Assembly (NCBI GenBank): GCA_023443625.1
Contig: JAEZTQ010000068.1
Span: 62,001 to 126,000 of the forward strand
Direction of reading: 5' to 3'
Source: Bacillota bacterium
GTDB taxonomy: Bacteria > Bacillota_A > Clostridia > Lachnospirales > Lachnospiraceae
Length of the DNA: 64,000 nt
How positions within the stretch are numbered: position 1 is the first letter of the stretch; each line of letters begins with the position of its first letter. Below, piece by piece: positions 36,629 to 46,668 of the stretch. Under the pieces are notes generated by a model, which was not told the DNA's origin, ran no database searches, and saw nothing but the letters and a program-made list of their open reading frames with translations. The translations under genes and the position numbers were made by a program.

Positions 36629-38140
36629 ATGTTAGTAAATAATCCAATAATTCGAGGGTTTTATCCGGATCCAAGTGTTTGTAGAGCCGAGGGGAAATAT
36701 TATATGGTTTGTAGTTCCATGCAGTACTTCCCTGGAGTTCCCTTGTTTGAAAGCGAGGATTTACTTTGTTGGAAGCAAATTGGACATTGTTTAACAAGGA
36801 AAAGTCAGGTAGACCTTCATGGAATCAATAGTTCCGGGGGTGTATTCGCACCAACGATTCGCTATCATGAGGGAACCTTTTATATGGTTACCACCAATGA
36901 TACCTATCATAAGAATTTTTATGTACATACGGATAATATCTATGGTGAGTGGTCTGAACCGGTATTTGTAGACCAGGGCGGTATTGACCCCTCCTTGTTT
37001 TTTGAAGACAATAAAGTCTATTTCATGAGTAATAGTGATGAGGAGGGAAGAGGCTGCATCTTCCAGTGTGAAATAGACATCAAGACAGGAGAGCGGCTCA
37101 CAGAGAGCATTCCAATTTGGAAAGGAAGTGGTGGGAGATATTTGGAATCCCCCCATCTGTATCGTTTTGGAGAATGGTATTATATTATGGCAGCAGAGGG
37201 TGGAACGGAATATGGTCATATGATTACCTATGCCAGGGGGAAAACACCTTACGGACCCTTCTATTCCTATGAGGACAATCCGGTACTCACCAATCGTAAT
37301 CAAGGGGGTCATCAAAATCTGATTCAAGGAATAGGCCATGGAGATTTGGTAGAAGATCATAGAGGAAAAACCTATATGGTATGTCTGGGCTTTCGCCAGA
37401 TAGGTACATGGGTACCTTATCATCACCTAGGAAGAGAAGTATTTTTGGTACCCATCCATTGGAGGGAGGATGGTTGGTTTACAGCTGGTAACAATGGAAT
37501 TGTAGACAAATGGATGGAAATAGATTTAGACACGAACAAAACACAAGAGATGGGACAATATGATGCCTCCTTTGAAGCTTTGGGAGAAGATAATCCCAGA
37601 TGGTGTTATTTAAGAGACCCCAATAAAGAGAACTATCAGTTTACAGAAGGAGGGGTACGTCTGCGTGGAACAAGGGTTTCACTGGCGGATGTTGCTTCAC
37701 CAACCTTTCTTGGCCTTCGCCAGTCTGAATTTAATACTAATTTGCAGGTAAAGGTATCAGGAAATGCAAGGGAAGCAGGTATTACTTTCTATATGGATGA
37801 AAATCAACATTATGACCTGGCTGTTATCAGGGATAATATGGAGATGAATATTGTATTAAGACTAACCATCGGTGATGCCAAATGCATAGCTAACAAGGTA
37901 ATTCTATCAGGCGAGCCGGATGTAATACAGCTTAAGGTGGTGTCAGAGCCACAATACTATAACTTCTATTGTGTATATGATTCGAAAGAGATATTTTTGG
38001 GAAAAGCTCAGACAAGATATCTATCCTCTGAGGTTGCAGGTGGGTTTACTGGAGTAATAATGGCTATGTATGCAGTATCAAAAGATGATAAAGAGGAATG
38101 GGCAGAATTTAGAGAACTATATTGGGAACAGAAGGAATAA
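36629..38140 (+). CDS. Glycoside hydrolase family 43 protein (beta-xylosidase/arabinofuranosidase type)
   Basis: 503 residues without a signal peptide, so cytoplasmic. The five-bladed propeller starts NPIIRGFYPDPSVCR with the catalytic base Asp14; the transition-state Asp120 is in GGIDPSLFFED and the acid Glu173 in YLESPHLYRFG. From about residue 330 a concanavalin-like C-terminal domain follows, as in xylosidase subfamilies. It would release xylose or arabinose from imported xylan fragments. GGGAGGAAG lies upstream of the start. It stands alone, next to an AraC regulator on the opposite strand. The substrate within the family is not resolved. Confidence 0.93.
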   Translation: MLVNNPIIRGFYPDPSVCRAEGKYYMVCSSMQYFPGVPLFESEDLLCWKQIGHCLTRKSQVDLHGINSSGGVFAPTIRYHEGTFYMVTTNDTYHKNFYVHTDNIYGEWSEPVFVDQGGIDPSLFFEDNKVYFMSNSDEEGRGCIFQCEIDIKTGERLTESIPIWKGSGGRYLESPHLYRFGEWYYIMAAEGGTEYGHMITYARGKTPYGPFYSYEDNPVLTNRNQGGHQNLIQGIGHGDLVEDHRGKTYMVCLGFRQIGTWVPYHHLGREVFLVPIHWREDGWFTAGNNGIVDKWMEIDLDTNKTQEMGQYDASFEALGEDNPRWCYLRDPNKENYQFTEGGVRLRGTRVSLADVASPTFLGLRQSEFNTNLQVKVSGNAREAGITFYMDENQHYDLAVIRDNMEMNIVLRLTIGDAKCIANKVILSGEPDVIQLKVVSEPQYYNFYCVYDSKEIFLGKAQTRYLSSEVAGGFTGVIMAMYAVSKDDKEEWAEFRELYWEQKE

Positions 38141-38470
38141 AATATGTAAGAGGATGAAGATACTGAAGATATACTAAAGAAATGAATATATAAATGAAAT
38201 GATTATGAAGAAGAAATGATTTTACAGAAGATAAAACATACTATAAATAACAACCATATTTATAATCATGTATTAGTTATCTTAAATGAGCACGTTATTA
38301 AGCTATAATTTTAACACAGATAGAATTACATCATAAAAGCGATATGAAATCAATTGGAAAGTATTAAGGGAATTAGTGGTAATTGAAAGTAAAATATTGT
38401 ATAATAACAACATAGATTCTATTATGTTTATTTCTTAGTAAGTAATACATTTAGGGGATGGAACTTTACA
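38141..38470. other. AT-rich spacer, no feature resolved
   Basis: This 330-base stretch between the GH43 gene and a small lipoprotein gene is very AT-rich with stops in all frames. A TATAAT near 38400 could be a -10 box for the lipoprotein gene, but no well-placed -35 was found. No hairpin terminator for the GH43 gene was seen. Confidence 0.5.
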
Positions 38471-38878
38471 ATGAAAAAAATAAGTATTTTCATTATAGTA
38501 ATATTTTTATTTTCTTATATAATATTAGGTTGTGACAGTAATGATAACACGATAAAGGATATCAAAGCTGATTTATACATGATCTCCTATGAAGATAGTA
38601 TTATCTATAATTCAAATGGGAAGGTAGATAAATCAAATGTAGAATCACTTGTAGAGAAATATAATAATATTGAATTAGTTGGAACAACAGAAAACGAAGT
38701 AAATAGTAAAAAATCAATACTTATTACCTTTATATATAAAAACCATATAGCAGGAGAAATTACAATTTATGATGGTGGAATATGTAGTTTTAGTGGTAGT
38801 TCCACGAAATATATAATATCTGATGATAGTAATATATATGATGATGCTATAAAAGCATATGAAGAATTAAAAAGATAG
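38471..38878 (+). CDS. Small lipoprotein of unknown function
   Basis: 135 residues with a lipoprotein signal (IIVIFLFSYIILGC, Cys21), then a small soluble domain of about 115 residues containing ILITFIYKNHIAGEITIYDGG. It resembles short Firmicute lipoproteins with DUF4362-like domains, but I do not recognise it with confidence. GGGGATGGAA lies upstream of the start. Base composition is more AT-rich than its neighbours, which may mark acquired or fast-evolving DNA. Confidence 0.75.
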   Translation: MKKISIFIIVIFLFSYIILGCDSNDNTIKDIKADLYMISYEDSIIYNSNGKVDKSNVESLVEKYNNIELVGTTENEVNSKKSILITFIYKNHIAGEITIYDGGICSFSGSSTKYIISDDSNIYDDAIKAYEELKR

Positions 38879-38887
38879 TATAAAACA

Positions 38888-39037
38888 ATGACTATTAAGC
38901 ATATAAACAACCTTATCATTGTTATTATGGTGATATTGATTTCTTATTTAATATTCCTTCACCCCTTTGCAAAACAAGGATTTTTGCTTTATCATGATCA
39001 GGTATTGAATTTAAGTATAGTGCGCCTTTTTGGGTAA
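38888..39037 (+). CDS. Possible 49-residue membrane peptide
   Basis: An ATG nine bases after the lipoprotein stop opens a 49-codon frame with one strong hydrophobic segment (NLIIVIMVILISYLIFL), then a polar tail. There is no Shine-Dalgarno sequence, so translation would depend on coupling to the lipoprotein gene. It could equally be a chance frame in AT-rich DNA or the remnant of a larger gene. No function is suggested. Confidence 0.25.
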   Translation: MTIKHINNLIIVIMVILISYLIFLHPFAKQGFLLYHDQVLNLSIVRLFG

Positions 39038-39090
39038 TAATATAAAATGTATAGTTTGCAGTTGTTTTTAAAGGCAAAGGAGAATTTAAG

Positions 39091-39441
39091 ATGGAGAGAC
39101 CTCGCATTTTTACAATGCCTTTTTCAAGTATCTATCCCTTGTATATACAAAAAGCAGAGAAAAAAGGGAGAACGAAAAAAGAAGTAGATGAAATTATTTT
39201 TTGGCTTACTGGTTATGAAGAGCATTCACTACAACAACAAATAAGTAATGAAGTAAATTTGGAGATATTCTTTAAACAGGCACCTCATATGAATCCCAAT
39301 GCTTCACTCATCAAAGGAGTTATTTGTGGATATCGGGTGGAAGAAATAGAAGATGAATTAATGCAACAAATCCGATATTTAGATAAATTAATAGATGAGT
39401 TAGCAAAGGGTAAAGCAATGCAGAAAATATTAAGAAAATAA
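39091..39441 (+). CDS. DUF2200 family protein
   Basis: 116 residues matching DUF2200 closely. Landmarks are [35 protein letters not shown], a [21 protein letters not shown] core and [20 protein letters not shown] at the end. It is a widespread small cytoplasmic protein without an assigned function. AAAGGAGAATTTAAG lies upstream. A terminator follows, so it is monocistronic or ends its transcript. Confidence 0.92.
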   Translation: MERPRIFTMPFSSIYPLYIQKAEKKGRTKKEVDEIIFWLTGYEEHSLQQQISNEVNLEIFFKQAPHMNPNASLIKGVICGYRVEEIEDELMQQIRYLDKLIDELAKGKAMQKILRK

Positions 39442-39480
39442 AGACCCTCTAATCTCATGTACTTCACAAGTAATCTTACT

Positions 39481-39510
39481 TGCCTCATTAGAACTAATGA
39501 GGCATTTTTT
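39481..39510 (+). terminator. Terminator after the DUF2200 gene
   Basis: The stem TGCCTCATTA/TAATGAGGCA with a GAAC loop is followed by six T residues, a classic intrinsic terminator. Confidence 0.9.
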
Positions 39511-39646
39511 ATGCATTCATTTAAACTAATGAATGTACTTTAAAATACTGATGGAAGAGAATGGATATGTTATTCATTATATGGAATTTGAGATGCCTAT
39601 GAAAAATTAAATGAAAAATAAAATTATAATTAAGGAGAATTTAGGT

Positions 39647-41293
39647 ATGGTTAGAAAGAAAATAATGATGCTATTTATGGTAATTGCAATGATTGTAACA
39701 TTATTTGCAGAGCTATCAGTAAAAACAAAGACAGCAAAAGCGGATGATAGATTAGTTCTTCATCTTAAATTTGACGGGGACTTGACAGACTCCTCAGGCA
39801 GAAACAATAACGCAGAATGTACTTATGGGAATATTACCTTCGAAGAAGGAATATTTGGAAAGTCTGCATTATTTAATGGGAAAAGTTATCTAGAAATTTT
39901 AGATAATGATTCTTTGGATTTGAACAATTTTACAATCTCTCTTTGGGCATATAAAACTAAGAATATGATATCAGATGATGTGCCCTATGTTTATAAGGAA
40001 GAGGATGAGAATTGTTGGGCATCACCTTATAAGCTCTATGAGTATCATGATAATAAACCAACCACCTACTTACATGATACCACAGATGATACTGAGATGG
40101 ATCAATTCGAAATTGACGGAAAACCAGTCGATATCCGCAAATGGTTTTTCCTTACCGTTACCTATAATGGATCTGAAGTGAGGATGTACGAAGATGGTGT
40201 GCTGACAAAGAAAAGGAGTGTTACAGGAGCCCCTGCTAATACAATGGGAAATCTGTATATTGGTATGAATGACGGTGATTCCTTCTTTAACGGCTATATG
40301 GATGATCTTAGAATTTACGACAAAGGCTTATCGGCTCAGGAAGTAAGTACTTTATATAAGGAAGGTTTAGATAAGAGTCCTCACTTACTGACACAGAAGG
40401 ACAGTTTGGTTGCCCACTTTAAATTTAACGAGGATTATAAGGATTCATCTACTTTTGGTAATAATGCAGATTTGGTTGCAGGTAAAGTTACCTTTGTAGA
40501 CGGTGTGAATGGAAAAGCTGCCAAGTTATCAAAGGGTACTTATCTGGAAGTTCCTAATAGTGAAAGCATTGATTTTGACCAGGGTTTCTCTGTTACAGGT
40601 TGGGCAAATATAAACAGTGAGGATGTAATGGCACTACTTAATAAAACAGGAGTAAGTACTACTGCGGCTTCCGATGATTATGCATACCAGCTTCGTTTGA
40701 ATTATGATTATTATGATCTCAACTATGTACCTTTTGGGGATCAGCCAGGGCCACAATATTCAAGAATAACCTTTGAAAAAAGCTTGTTGAATAAGTGGGT
40801 GCATTTTGCTGTAACCTTTGATACCCAGGAGATACGTTGGTATTCCAATGGTAAATTAATTCAAAAAGCAGAAGTTTCCGACTATATTGGAAGTGATTTC
40901 GCTCATTCTACTGGAAATCTTATGATAGGTAGTGATGGGGAGTATTTCTTCAAGGGTGCAATCGATGAATTAAAGCTATACAATTATAAATTATCTGCTA
41001 AAGAAGTAGAAGCAGATGCTAATAATATTGATAGTTTATCTGTCAGTGAGGAAAATAAAAAGGGTTTTGAAGCCATGAAGGTAAACAACAGTATTACCCT
41101 TGCTACCTCCCGTAAATACATCGAGACAGGTAAAACAGTCTTACTTAAATCGGGGATTACTTATACCAGTTCAAATAAGAAAATATTTACTGTCGATAGT
41201 AAGGGTGTTATTAAGGCAGTGAAAAAAGGAAGTGCAACTTTGAAGATAAGTCATGGTGGAATTACAAAGTCTTATAAGGTAACAGTGAAGTAG
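39647..41293 (+). CDS. Secreted protein with two LamG domains and a Big2-like domain
   Basis: 548 residues. A signal peptide probably cleaves after TKTAKA (residue 32). Two concanavalin-like LamG domains follow, near 33-250 and 258-465. Each begins with LHLKFDGDLTDSSGRNN or AHFKFNEDYKDSSTFGNN and ends with GYMDDLRIYDKGLS or GAIDELKLYNYKLS. A Big2-like module closes the protein (SNKKIFTVDSKGVIKAVKKG). No catalytic domain or sortase/SLH anchor is visible, so it is probably a carbohydrate-binding or adhesive protein released or held at the surface. The upstream frame reaches 39611; AAGGAG nine bases before the ATG at 39647 decides the start. Confidence 0.9.
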   Translation: MVRKKIMMLFMVIAMIVTLFAELSVKTKTAKADDRLVLHLKFDGDLTDSSGRNNNAECTYGNITFEEGIFGKSALFNGKSYLEILDNDSLDLNNFTISLWAYKTKNMISDDVPYVYKEEDENCWASPYKLYEYHDNKPTTYLHDTTDDTEMDQFEIDGKPVDIRKWFFLTVTYNGSEVRMYEDGVLTKKRSVTGAPANTMGNLYIGMNDGDSFFNGYMDDLRIYDKGLSAQEVSTLYKEGLDKSPHLLTQKDSLVAHFKFNEDYKDSSTFGNNADLVAGKVTFVDGVNGKAAKLSKGTYLEVPNSESIDFDQGFSVTGWANINSEDVMALLNKTGVSTTAASDDYAYQLRLNYDYYDLNYVPFGDQPGPQYSRITFEKSLLNKWVHFAVTFDTQEIRWYSNGKLIQKAEVSDYIGSDFAHSTGNLMIGSDGEYFFKGAIDELKLYNYKLSAKEVEADANNIDSLSVSEENKKGFEAMKVNNSITLATSRKYIETGKTVLLKSGITYTSSNKKIFTVDSKGVIKAVKKGSATLKISHGGITKSYKVTVK

Positions 41294-41313
41294 GTTAGAA
41301 ACGTAAGAATTAT

Positions 41314-41358
41314 AATAGGGGATGCTGCTAAATTGTGGATTTTGCAGCATCCCCTATT
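41314..41358 (+). terminator. Hairpin after the LamG gene
   Basis: A perfect 15-bp stem AATAGGGGATGCTGC/GCAGCATCCCCTATT with a 15-base loop begins 20 bases after the stop. The T-tract is weak. Confidence 0.7.
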
Positions 41359-41489
41359 GTGACCTAATCTCTATATCCGAAGGTTTTAGTATAAGATATA
41401 ATAAAAATATGAAAAAAGTGGAAGAATAATGCAGTATATGATAATATGAGCCTAAGAAAGATAATGAATATTAATAGGAGGTAAAGCAC

Positions 41490-42524
41490 ATGAATAAAAT
41501 CTGTTTTTTCGATACAAAGCAATATGATAAGACTTATTTTGAACAGCTAAAAGATCATTACAATATTGATATCGAATACTTTGAACCAAAGCTTGGTCCT
41601 AAAACTGCATATATGGCCAAGGGTTATGAGGCAGCAGTTGCCTTTGTAAATGATACGATTGATAAAGAAACAATTGATATCCTATATGAAAACGGAACTA
41701 GGCTCATAGCCATGCGCTGTGCAGGCTATAATAATGTGGATTTTAAGGCAGCCTTCGATAAAATACATGTAGTGCGAGTACCTGCATATTCTCCTTATGC
41801 AGTTGCCGAACATGCAATGGCCCTATTACTTACTTTGAACAGGAAAATTCACAAAGCCTATATAAGAACCAAGGATTTCAATTTTAGCCTAAATGGTTTG
41901 ACGGGTTTTGATCTCCATGGAAAGACAATGGGTGTCATCGGAACAGGAAAGATTGGCCGTATTTTTATTGATATCTGTAATGGATTTGGATTGAAGGTGA
42001 TAGCATATGATCCCTTTCCCATGAAAGATTCGAATATACAATATGTTTCCTTAGAAGAATTATGTAAAGAAGCGGATATTATTTCACTGCACTGCCCCTT
42101 GACAAAGGATACTCATCATTTAATCGATAAAAAAGTTATTAATATCATGAAGAAGGGTGTTTATCTAATCAATACTTCCAGAGGAGCTTTAATTAACAGT
42201 GAGGATTTGCTGGAAGCTTTAAAAGCTGAGAAAATAGGTGGGGCATGCTTGGATGTTTATGAAGAGGAAACGGATCTGTTTTATGAAGATATGTCCTATG
42301 CGATTATTCGGGATGATATTCTGGCAAGAATTATCTCAATGCCTAATGTGATCGTTACCTCCCATCAAGCTTTTTTAACCAGGGAGGCGCTGCATAATAT
42401 TGCAGAAACCACCTTGCTAAATTGCAGAAGCTATTTTGACAATAAGGATTTGAGTAATGAAGTATGTTATCAATGCAGTAAAAGAGACACCTGCTCCATG
42501 GATAAGAAGCAGCGTTGCTTCTAA
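41490..42524 (+). CDS. ldhA: D-lactate dehydrogenase (D-2-hydroxyacid dehydrogenase)
   Basis: 344 residues of the D-2-hydroxyacid dehydrogenase family, LdhA-like. It has the N-terminal FFDTKQYDKTYFE, the substrate region MRCAGYNNVDF, the NAD-binding GVIGTGKIGR, the catalytic Arg in INTSRGALI, Glu in CLDVYEEE and His in TSHQAFLTREAL. It reduces pyruvate to D-lactate with NADH, a fermentation outlet beside AdhE. The C-terminus carries an unusual tail with five Cys residues in 18 (CYQCSKRDTC...RCF), absent from E. coli LdhA and possibly metal-binding or redox-sensitive. AGGAGG lies eight bases before the start. Confidence 0.9.
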   Translation: MNKICFFDTKQYDKTYFEQLKDHYNIDIEYFEPKLGPKTAYMAKGYEAAVAFVNDTIDKETIDILYENGTRLIAMRCAGYNNVDFKAAFDKIHVVRVPAYSPYAVAEHAMALLLTLNRKIHKAYIRTKDFNFSLNGLTGFDLHGKTMGVIGTGKIGRIFIDICNGFGLKVIAYDPFPMKDSNIQYVSLEELCKEADIISLHCPLTKDTHHLIDKKVINIMKKGVYLINTSRGALINSEDLLEALKAEKIGGACLDVYEEETDLFYEDMSYAIIRDDILARIISMPNVIVTSHQAFLTREALHNIAETTLLNCRSYFDNKDLSNEVCYQCSKRDTCSMDKKQRCF

Positions 42525-42566
42525 GACAGGAGGGTAATACCTAATTTTATTTAAAATATCAAGTGA

Positions 42567-42602
42567 TTATGGGCTTGCGTCATTTATGATGTAAGTCCAT
42601 AA
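42567..42602 (+). terminator. Hairpin after ldhA
   Basis: Near-complementary arms, TTATGGGCTTGCGTCAT and ATGATGTAAGTCCATAA, form a 17-bp stem with few mismatches and a 2-base gap, 42 bases after the ldhA stop. It has no T-tract. Confidence 0.5.
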
Positions 42603-43001
42603 ATGCATTAATTTAATATTCCTTGTTAATGTTAGTTTTCTAACACCCTTATTAGAGTTTGGTAGTTTTATAGGATAAATAAGTGTAAAACAACCATTTT
42701 TGTAGAAAATTTGTAAAATAATTAAAAATTTATCAAATAATATGATGAAAATTGTAGGAATATTATGTATAATGTAATTAGATATTTGTTTAATATATAT
42801 AATCATTATAAAAAGACATGAGGATGGAAACTGACTAAACAATTTTGTTGAAATAATAGTAATGAAAATATTATAGGAAGGATGACAATAAGGAGGGCAG
42901 AGGATATAAGTATCAAATATCATTAGATTAATATAATTTCTTATATGCATATGGGGATATTCTAAAGAGAGAGAAGTATAAATATTTATATGGAGGTGCA
43001 A
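42603..43001. other. Long AT-rich leader upstream of the chemoreceptor
   Basis: Nearly 400 bases precede the chemoreceptor start without a convincing gene. A minus-strand open frame here (42567-43001) has no ribosome site and a composition typical of noise. I see no recognised riboswitch core (no cyclic di-GMP motif). It may contain the promoter and a long untranslated leader. Confidence 0.4.
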
Positions 43002-45143
43002 ATGAAGGTGAACAAGAAAATTCGTTTTTCTGGAGTTAAAATTATGAATAAGTTAAATTTCAGTGGAAAAAAGGGGGATAAGAAGCAATTTGCATTCTTA
43101 AAAAGAATTTCACTACATAAAAGATTCTCATCCTTACGACTAAAATTGATCCTATCATTTTTGGTTCCCATATTCTTTATTATCTTACTTGGTGTGGTTT
43201 CCTTTCTACAAGCGGCTTCTGGAATAAGAAAGAATTATGAAGAAACGGCTACGCAAGTAATTGGCATGACGGGAGATTATATTCGATTTGGTTTAGAAAC
43301 CGTCGAAGATTCTTCTTTGGAATATATCAATGATATGAATGTTACTAGATTTTTCACCAATCAATATAAAGATGATGTAGTTGAGGAAAGTAAGGTGGTA
43401 ATCACCTTACAGAGTGCAATAATCACAAAAAGCACAACGAATGACTTTATCTTAAATATCTATATGTTATCTGATACGGTTAAATCAATATCTTCCTTAA
43501 GCAGTAGTGGTCTTCCAACTGGTATTTATGGAGAATTTATGAATACTGATTCTGGAAAACGAATAACCGATCTAAAATTTAAACCATTATGGGTAGGTAA
43601 CGAAGCTTTTTTAGATGGAAAATTAGAAATTGAGGATAAGGATTATGCTTTGCGTTTGATGAGAAGTATTCAAAAAAGTGGTGCGCTTCTGGTTATTGAC
43701 GTAAGAGCAAGTACAATACAGAATATTCTTGAGAATACAAATCTTGATGCTTCTGGTATTTTAGCTTTTGTTACCATGGATGGTAAAGAAATAACAGTAA
43801 ATAACGAGGATAATGTACTCTTTGGTGAGCAGTCCTTTTATAAAGAAGCTGTGGAAGGAGTTGAAACGCAGGGAGCAAAGGATGTTAAGTTTCAGGGTGA
43901 ATCTTATTTATTTATGTATTCCAAAATTGGAGAAACCGGCTCAATAATCTGTGCTCTAATGCCTAAATCAACCATCGTAAAGCAGGCGGATGGTATTAAG
44001 CTCATAACGGTCATTATAGTGATCGTTGCTTGTATAATTGCAGTCTTAATCGGGTTTATGATTTCAACAGGTATAGACAAGACAATCAAAGGAATTATCG
44101 CTAAACTAAGGAATGCGGCTAAGGGTGATTTGACGGTAGAATTTAATACCAAGAGGAAAGATGAATTTAAAACATTAATCGATGAGACCCAAAATACATT
44201 CTTTAATATGAAGGATCTTATTCAACAGGTTAATTTGTTAAGTGGAGATGTATCAGAATCTTCAAAGGGATTAAATAATACGTCTCAACAATTTTTAAAA
44301 TCAACAGAGGATATATCACAAGCAATAAAGGAAATTGAACAGGGTGTTATGCAGCAGGCAAAGGATGCGGAAGAATGTCTGATGCAAATGGACAATTTAT
44401 CGAAAAAGATTAATCTGGTAAGTGATAATACCAAAGAGATCAGTCATATTGCAGATGATGCAAAACAAAGTATACAGGAAGGAACCTATTGTACAGAAGA
44501 TCTTAATCAACAGACAAAATCAACAATCGAGATCACAACGGACATTGTTAATGCAATTGAAACCTTGGCGCAGAAGTCACAGACGGTTACAAAGATAACC
44601 AATGTAATTAATGATATTGCTAATCAAACAAATCTCTTATCTTTAAATGCTTCTATAGAGGCTGCCAGAGCAGGAGAGTTGGGAAAAGGCTTTGCAGTAG
44701 TTGCCAACGAAATAAGAAATTTAGCAGAAAAATCAAAAGAATCTGTTAATGATATTCAAAAAATCATTAACAGTATACAAAATGATACAAAGAAAGCAGT
44801 GGAAACGGCTAAAAAGGCTGAGAATGTCTTAGCACTCCAGGAAAATGCAGTTAAGAATACTACAGTTTCTTATAGTAATATTAATGCTAGTGTAGAAAAG
44901 CTGATGGTTTATCTAAAATATATTGCTGAGAATGTAGATAATATTGAAGAATCAAAAGCAAGTACACTAGGTGCAATTGAAAACATATCAGCTGTATTAG
45001 AAGAAATAGCAGCTTCTTCCAATACGGTTAACCAGACGGCAATGGAACAATTAAGCTCTGTAGAAGATTTGAATAAATCAGCAGGTACTCTCAGCGAAAA
45101 TGCAGGCGAGTTATCCATGGCTATTAGGAAATTTAAAGTTTAA
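43002..45143 (+). CDS. Methyl-accepting chemotaxis protein
   Basis: 713 residues. Transmembrane helix 1 is near 49-69, an extracellular double-Cache-like sensor spans roughly 70-330, helix 2 is near 333-355, and a HAMP domain follows. The long signalling coiled coil has the conserved tip [20 protein letters not shown] and [18 protein letters not shown] near residues 535-580. It is unusual in having about 48 basic residues before the first helix. It would report a small ligand to CheA/CheW, directing motility toward nutrients. The start at 43002 follows GGAGG; an ATG at 42990 overlaps the ribosome site. Confidence 0.95.
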   Translation: MKVNKKIRFSGVKIMNKLNFSGKKGDKKQFAFLKRISLHKRFSSLRLKLILSFLVPIFFIILLGVVSFLQAASGIRKNYEETATQVIGMTGDYIRFGLETVEDSSLEYINDMNVTRFFTNQYKDDVVEESKVVITLQSAIITKSTTNDFILNIYMLSDTVKSISSLSSSGLPTGIYGEFMNTDSGKRITDLKFKPLWVGNEAFLDGKLEIEDKDYALRLMRSIQKSGALLVIDVRASTIQNILENTNLDASGILAFVTMDGKEITVNNEDNVLFGEQSFYKEAVEGVETQGAKDVKFQGESYLFMYSKIGETGSIICALMPKSTIVKQADGIKLITVIIVIVACIIAVLIGFMISTGIDKTIKGIIAKLRNAAKGDLTVEFNTKRKDEFKTLIDETQNTFFNMKDLIQQVNLLSGDVSESSKGLNNTSQQFLKSTEDISQAIKEIEQGVMQQAKDAEECLMQMDNLSKKINLVSDNTKEISHIADDAKQSIQEGTYCTEDLNQQTKSTIEITTDIVNAIETLAQKSQTVTKITNVINDIANQTNLLSLNASIEAARAGELGKGFAVVANEIRNLAEKSKESVNDIQKIINSIQNDTKKAVETAKKAENVLALQENAVKNTTVSYSNINASVEKLMVYLKYIAENVDNIEESKASTLGAIENISAVLEEIAASSNTVNQTAMEQLSSVEDLNKSAGTLSENAGELSMAIRKFKV

Positions 45144-45149
45144 AACTTT

Positions 45150-45204
45150 AAGGGGCAGTTATTCACTGGAACTCATGTAGATAACCAGTAAGTAACTGCC
45201 CCTT
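45150..45204. terminator. Terminator between the chemoreceptor and uxaC
   Basis: The perfect 12-bp stem AAGGGGCAGTTA/TAACTGCCCCTT lies between convergent genes with a 31-base loop that can pair further. It probably acts in both directions. Confidence 0.75.
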
Positions 45205-45216
45205 CGTATAGGTATA

Positions 45217-46626
45217 TTATTTTATGGGTAGGTTGAATTGGAAGTATTTCACAGCGTTGTTATAAGATATATCCTTAACAATCTCACCTAGAATTTTATA
45301 ATCTGCGGGATACTCACCCTTCTCAACCCAGGTTCCAAGTAGGTCACAGAGAATTCGTCTAAAGTACTCATGTCTAGTATAAGAGATAAAGCTTCTAGAG
45401 TCAGTAAGCATACCTATGAAACTACTCAAAAGTCCCAAGTTGGCCATAGAAATCATATGCTCCGTCATTCCTGTTTTATGATCATTAAACCACCAGGCAG
45501 AACCGTGTTGGATTTTTCCTGCAACTTCTGAAGCTTGAAAACATCCAAGGATGGAGTCAATGGCTGCGTTATCATTGGGATTTAAGGAGTAAATAATGGT
45601 TTTTGTCAATTCTTTGGTTCTCTCTAGGGAATTCAAAAAGTCTGCCATATGAGCGGAGGGAGCATAATTGTTAATACAATCATAGCCGGTATCTGGTCCT
45701 AATTGTCTGAAAGCTGCCTCGTTGTTATCTCGTTTGCAACCGTAGTGAAGCTGCATAACCCAATTATATTTATTATATTCACGGGCCATAAACTGCATGA
45801 AGGTAGTTTTATAGAGAAGCTCATCTTCACGGGATAAACTTTCACCCCTTAACCTTTTTTTGAAAATAGTATCAACGATCTCCTCGGTTGCAGGATAATG
45901 CATAACATATTCTAGGGCATGATCACTAACAGTACAACCACAGGATGCGAAATAGGACATCCGTACTTGTAAAGCTTTTTTTAATGAAGGAAAATCCTGA
46001 ATGGAGATTTCGCTGACTTGGCTTAGTTTTTCTATGTAGTCTACAAAATCTGTTTTTTCGATATTCATGGCTTTATCTGGACGCCATGCAGGAAGAACCT
46101 GAACATCAAAGGAAGCATCCTCAGCTATTTCCTTATGCCATTCTAAAGTATCAATAGGGTCATCGGTTGTACATATGAGTGCAACACCAGATTTTTTAAT
46201 AATTTCCCTAACAGAAAGGGTAGCTAACTGTGCATTGCAAAGATTCCATACCTCCTTGGCTGTATCTGGACTAAGGACACCGTAATATCCGAAATAACGT
46301 TGAAGTTCTAGATGACTCCAGTGGTAAAGGGGATTACCAATGGCCTTTTGTAGTGTTTCGCTCCATTTTAAGAATTTGTCCCAATCAGGAGCTTCTCCAG
46401 TTATGTAGTATTCGTCAACGCCCTGTGCTCTCATCAGGCGCCATTTATAATGATCTTTACCAAGCCATAATTGAGTAATATTGTCATATTTGCGATTCCT
46501 AGCAATTTCTTGAGGATCAATATGACAGTGATAATCAATAATAGGCATTTTAGCACTATAAACATGATATAAAGTTTTAGCTGTTTCAGTATTTAACATA
46601 AAATCATTATCCATAAATGGTTTCAT
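45217..46626 (-). CDS. uxaC: Glucuronate (uronate) isomerase UxaC
   Basis: 469 residues, the full UxaC length. The N-terminal MPIIDYHCHIDPQEIARNRKYDN gives the metal-binding HxH, and the middle has WSHLELQRYFGY and LICTTDDPIDTLEWH; QLHYGCKRDNN and LTDSRSFISYTRHEYFRR are family landmarks. It converts D-glucuronate to D-fructuronate and D-galacturonate to D-tagaturonate in the cytoplasm, the first step of hexuronate use. AAGGAGG lies upstream of the start. It follows a LacI regulator gene on the same strand and is divergent from uxaA, forming a uronate locus that completes the uxuA/SDR pair at the left of the window. Confidence 0.97.
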   Translation of the reverse strand: MKPFMDNDFMLNTETAKTLYHVYSAKMPIIDYHCHIDPQEIARNRKYDNITQLWLGKDHYKWRLMRAQGVDEYYITGEAPDWDKFLKWSETLQKAIGNPLYHWSHLELQRYFGYYGVLSPDTAKEVWNLCNAQLATLSVREIIKKSGVALICTTDDPIDTLEWHKEIAEDASFDVQVLPAWRPDKAMNIEKTDFVDYIEKLSQVSEISIQDFPSLKKALQVRMSYFASCGCTVSDHALEYVMHYPATEEIVDTIFKKRLRGESLSREDELLYKTTFMQFMAREYNKYNWVMQLHYGCKRDNNEAAFRQLGPDTGYDCINNYAPSAHMADFLNSLERTKELTKTIIYSLNPNDNAAIDSILGCFQASEVAGKIQHGSAWWFNDHKTGMTEHMISMANLGLLSSFIGMLTDSRSFISYTRHEYFRRILCDLLGTWVEKGEYPADYKILGEIVKDISYNNAVKYFQFNLPIK

Positions 46627-46668
46627 CTAGTACCTCCTTAAGATACACATATATTTATTTAGATATGA

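Noticed and set aside
36791..37426. 211-codon minus-strand frame
   Set aside because: It lies wholly inside the well-supported GH43 gene and encodes nothing recognisable.
42567..43001. 144-codon minus-strand frame upstream of the chemoreceptor
   Set aside because: It has no ribosome site, is dominated by Ile, Tyr, Ser and Asn from AT-rich DNA, and overlaps the chemoreceptor's ribosome-binding region.
42603..43001. Cyclic di-GMP or other riboswitch before the chemoreceptor
   Set aside because: The long leader invites it, but none of the conserved core sequences could be found.
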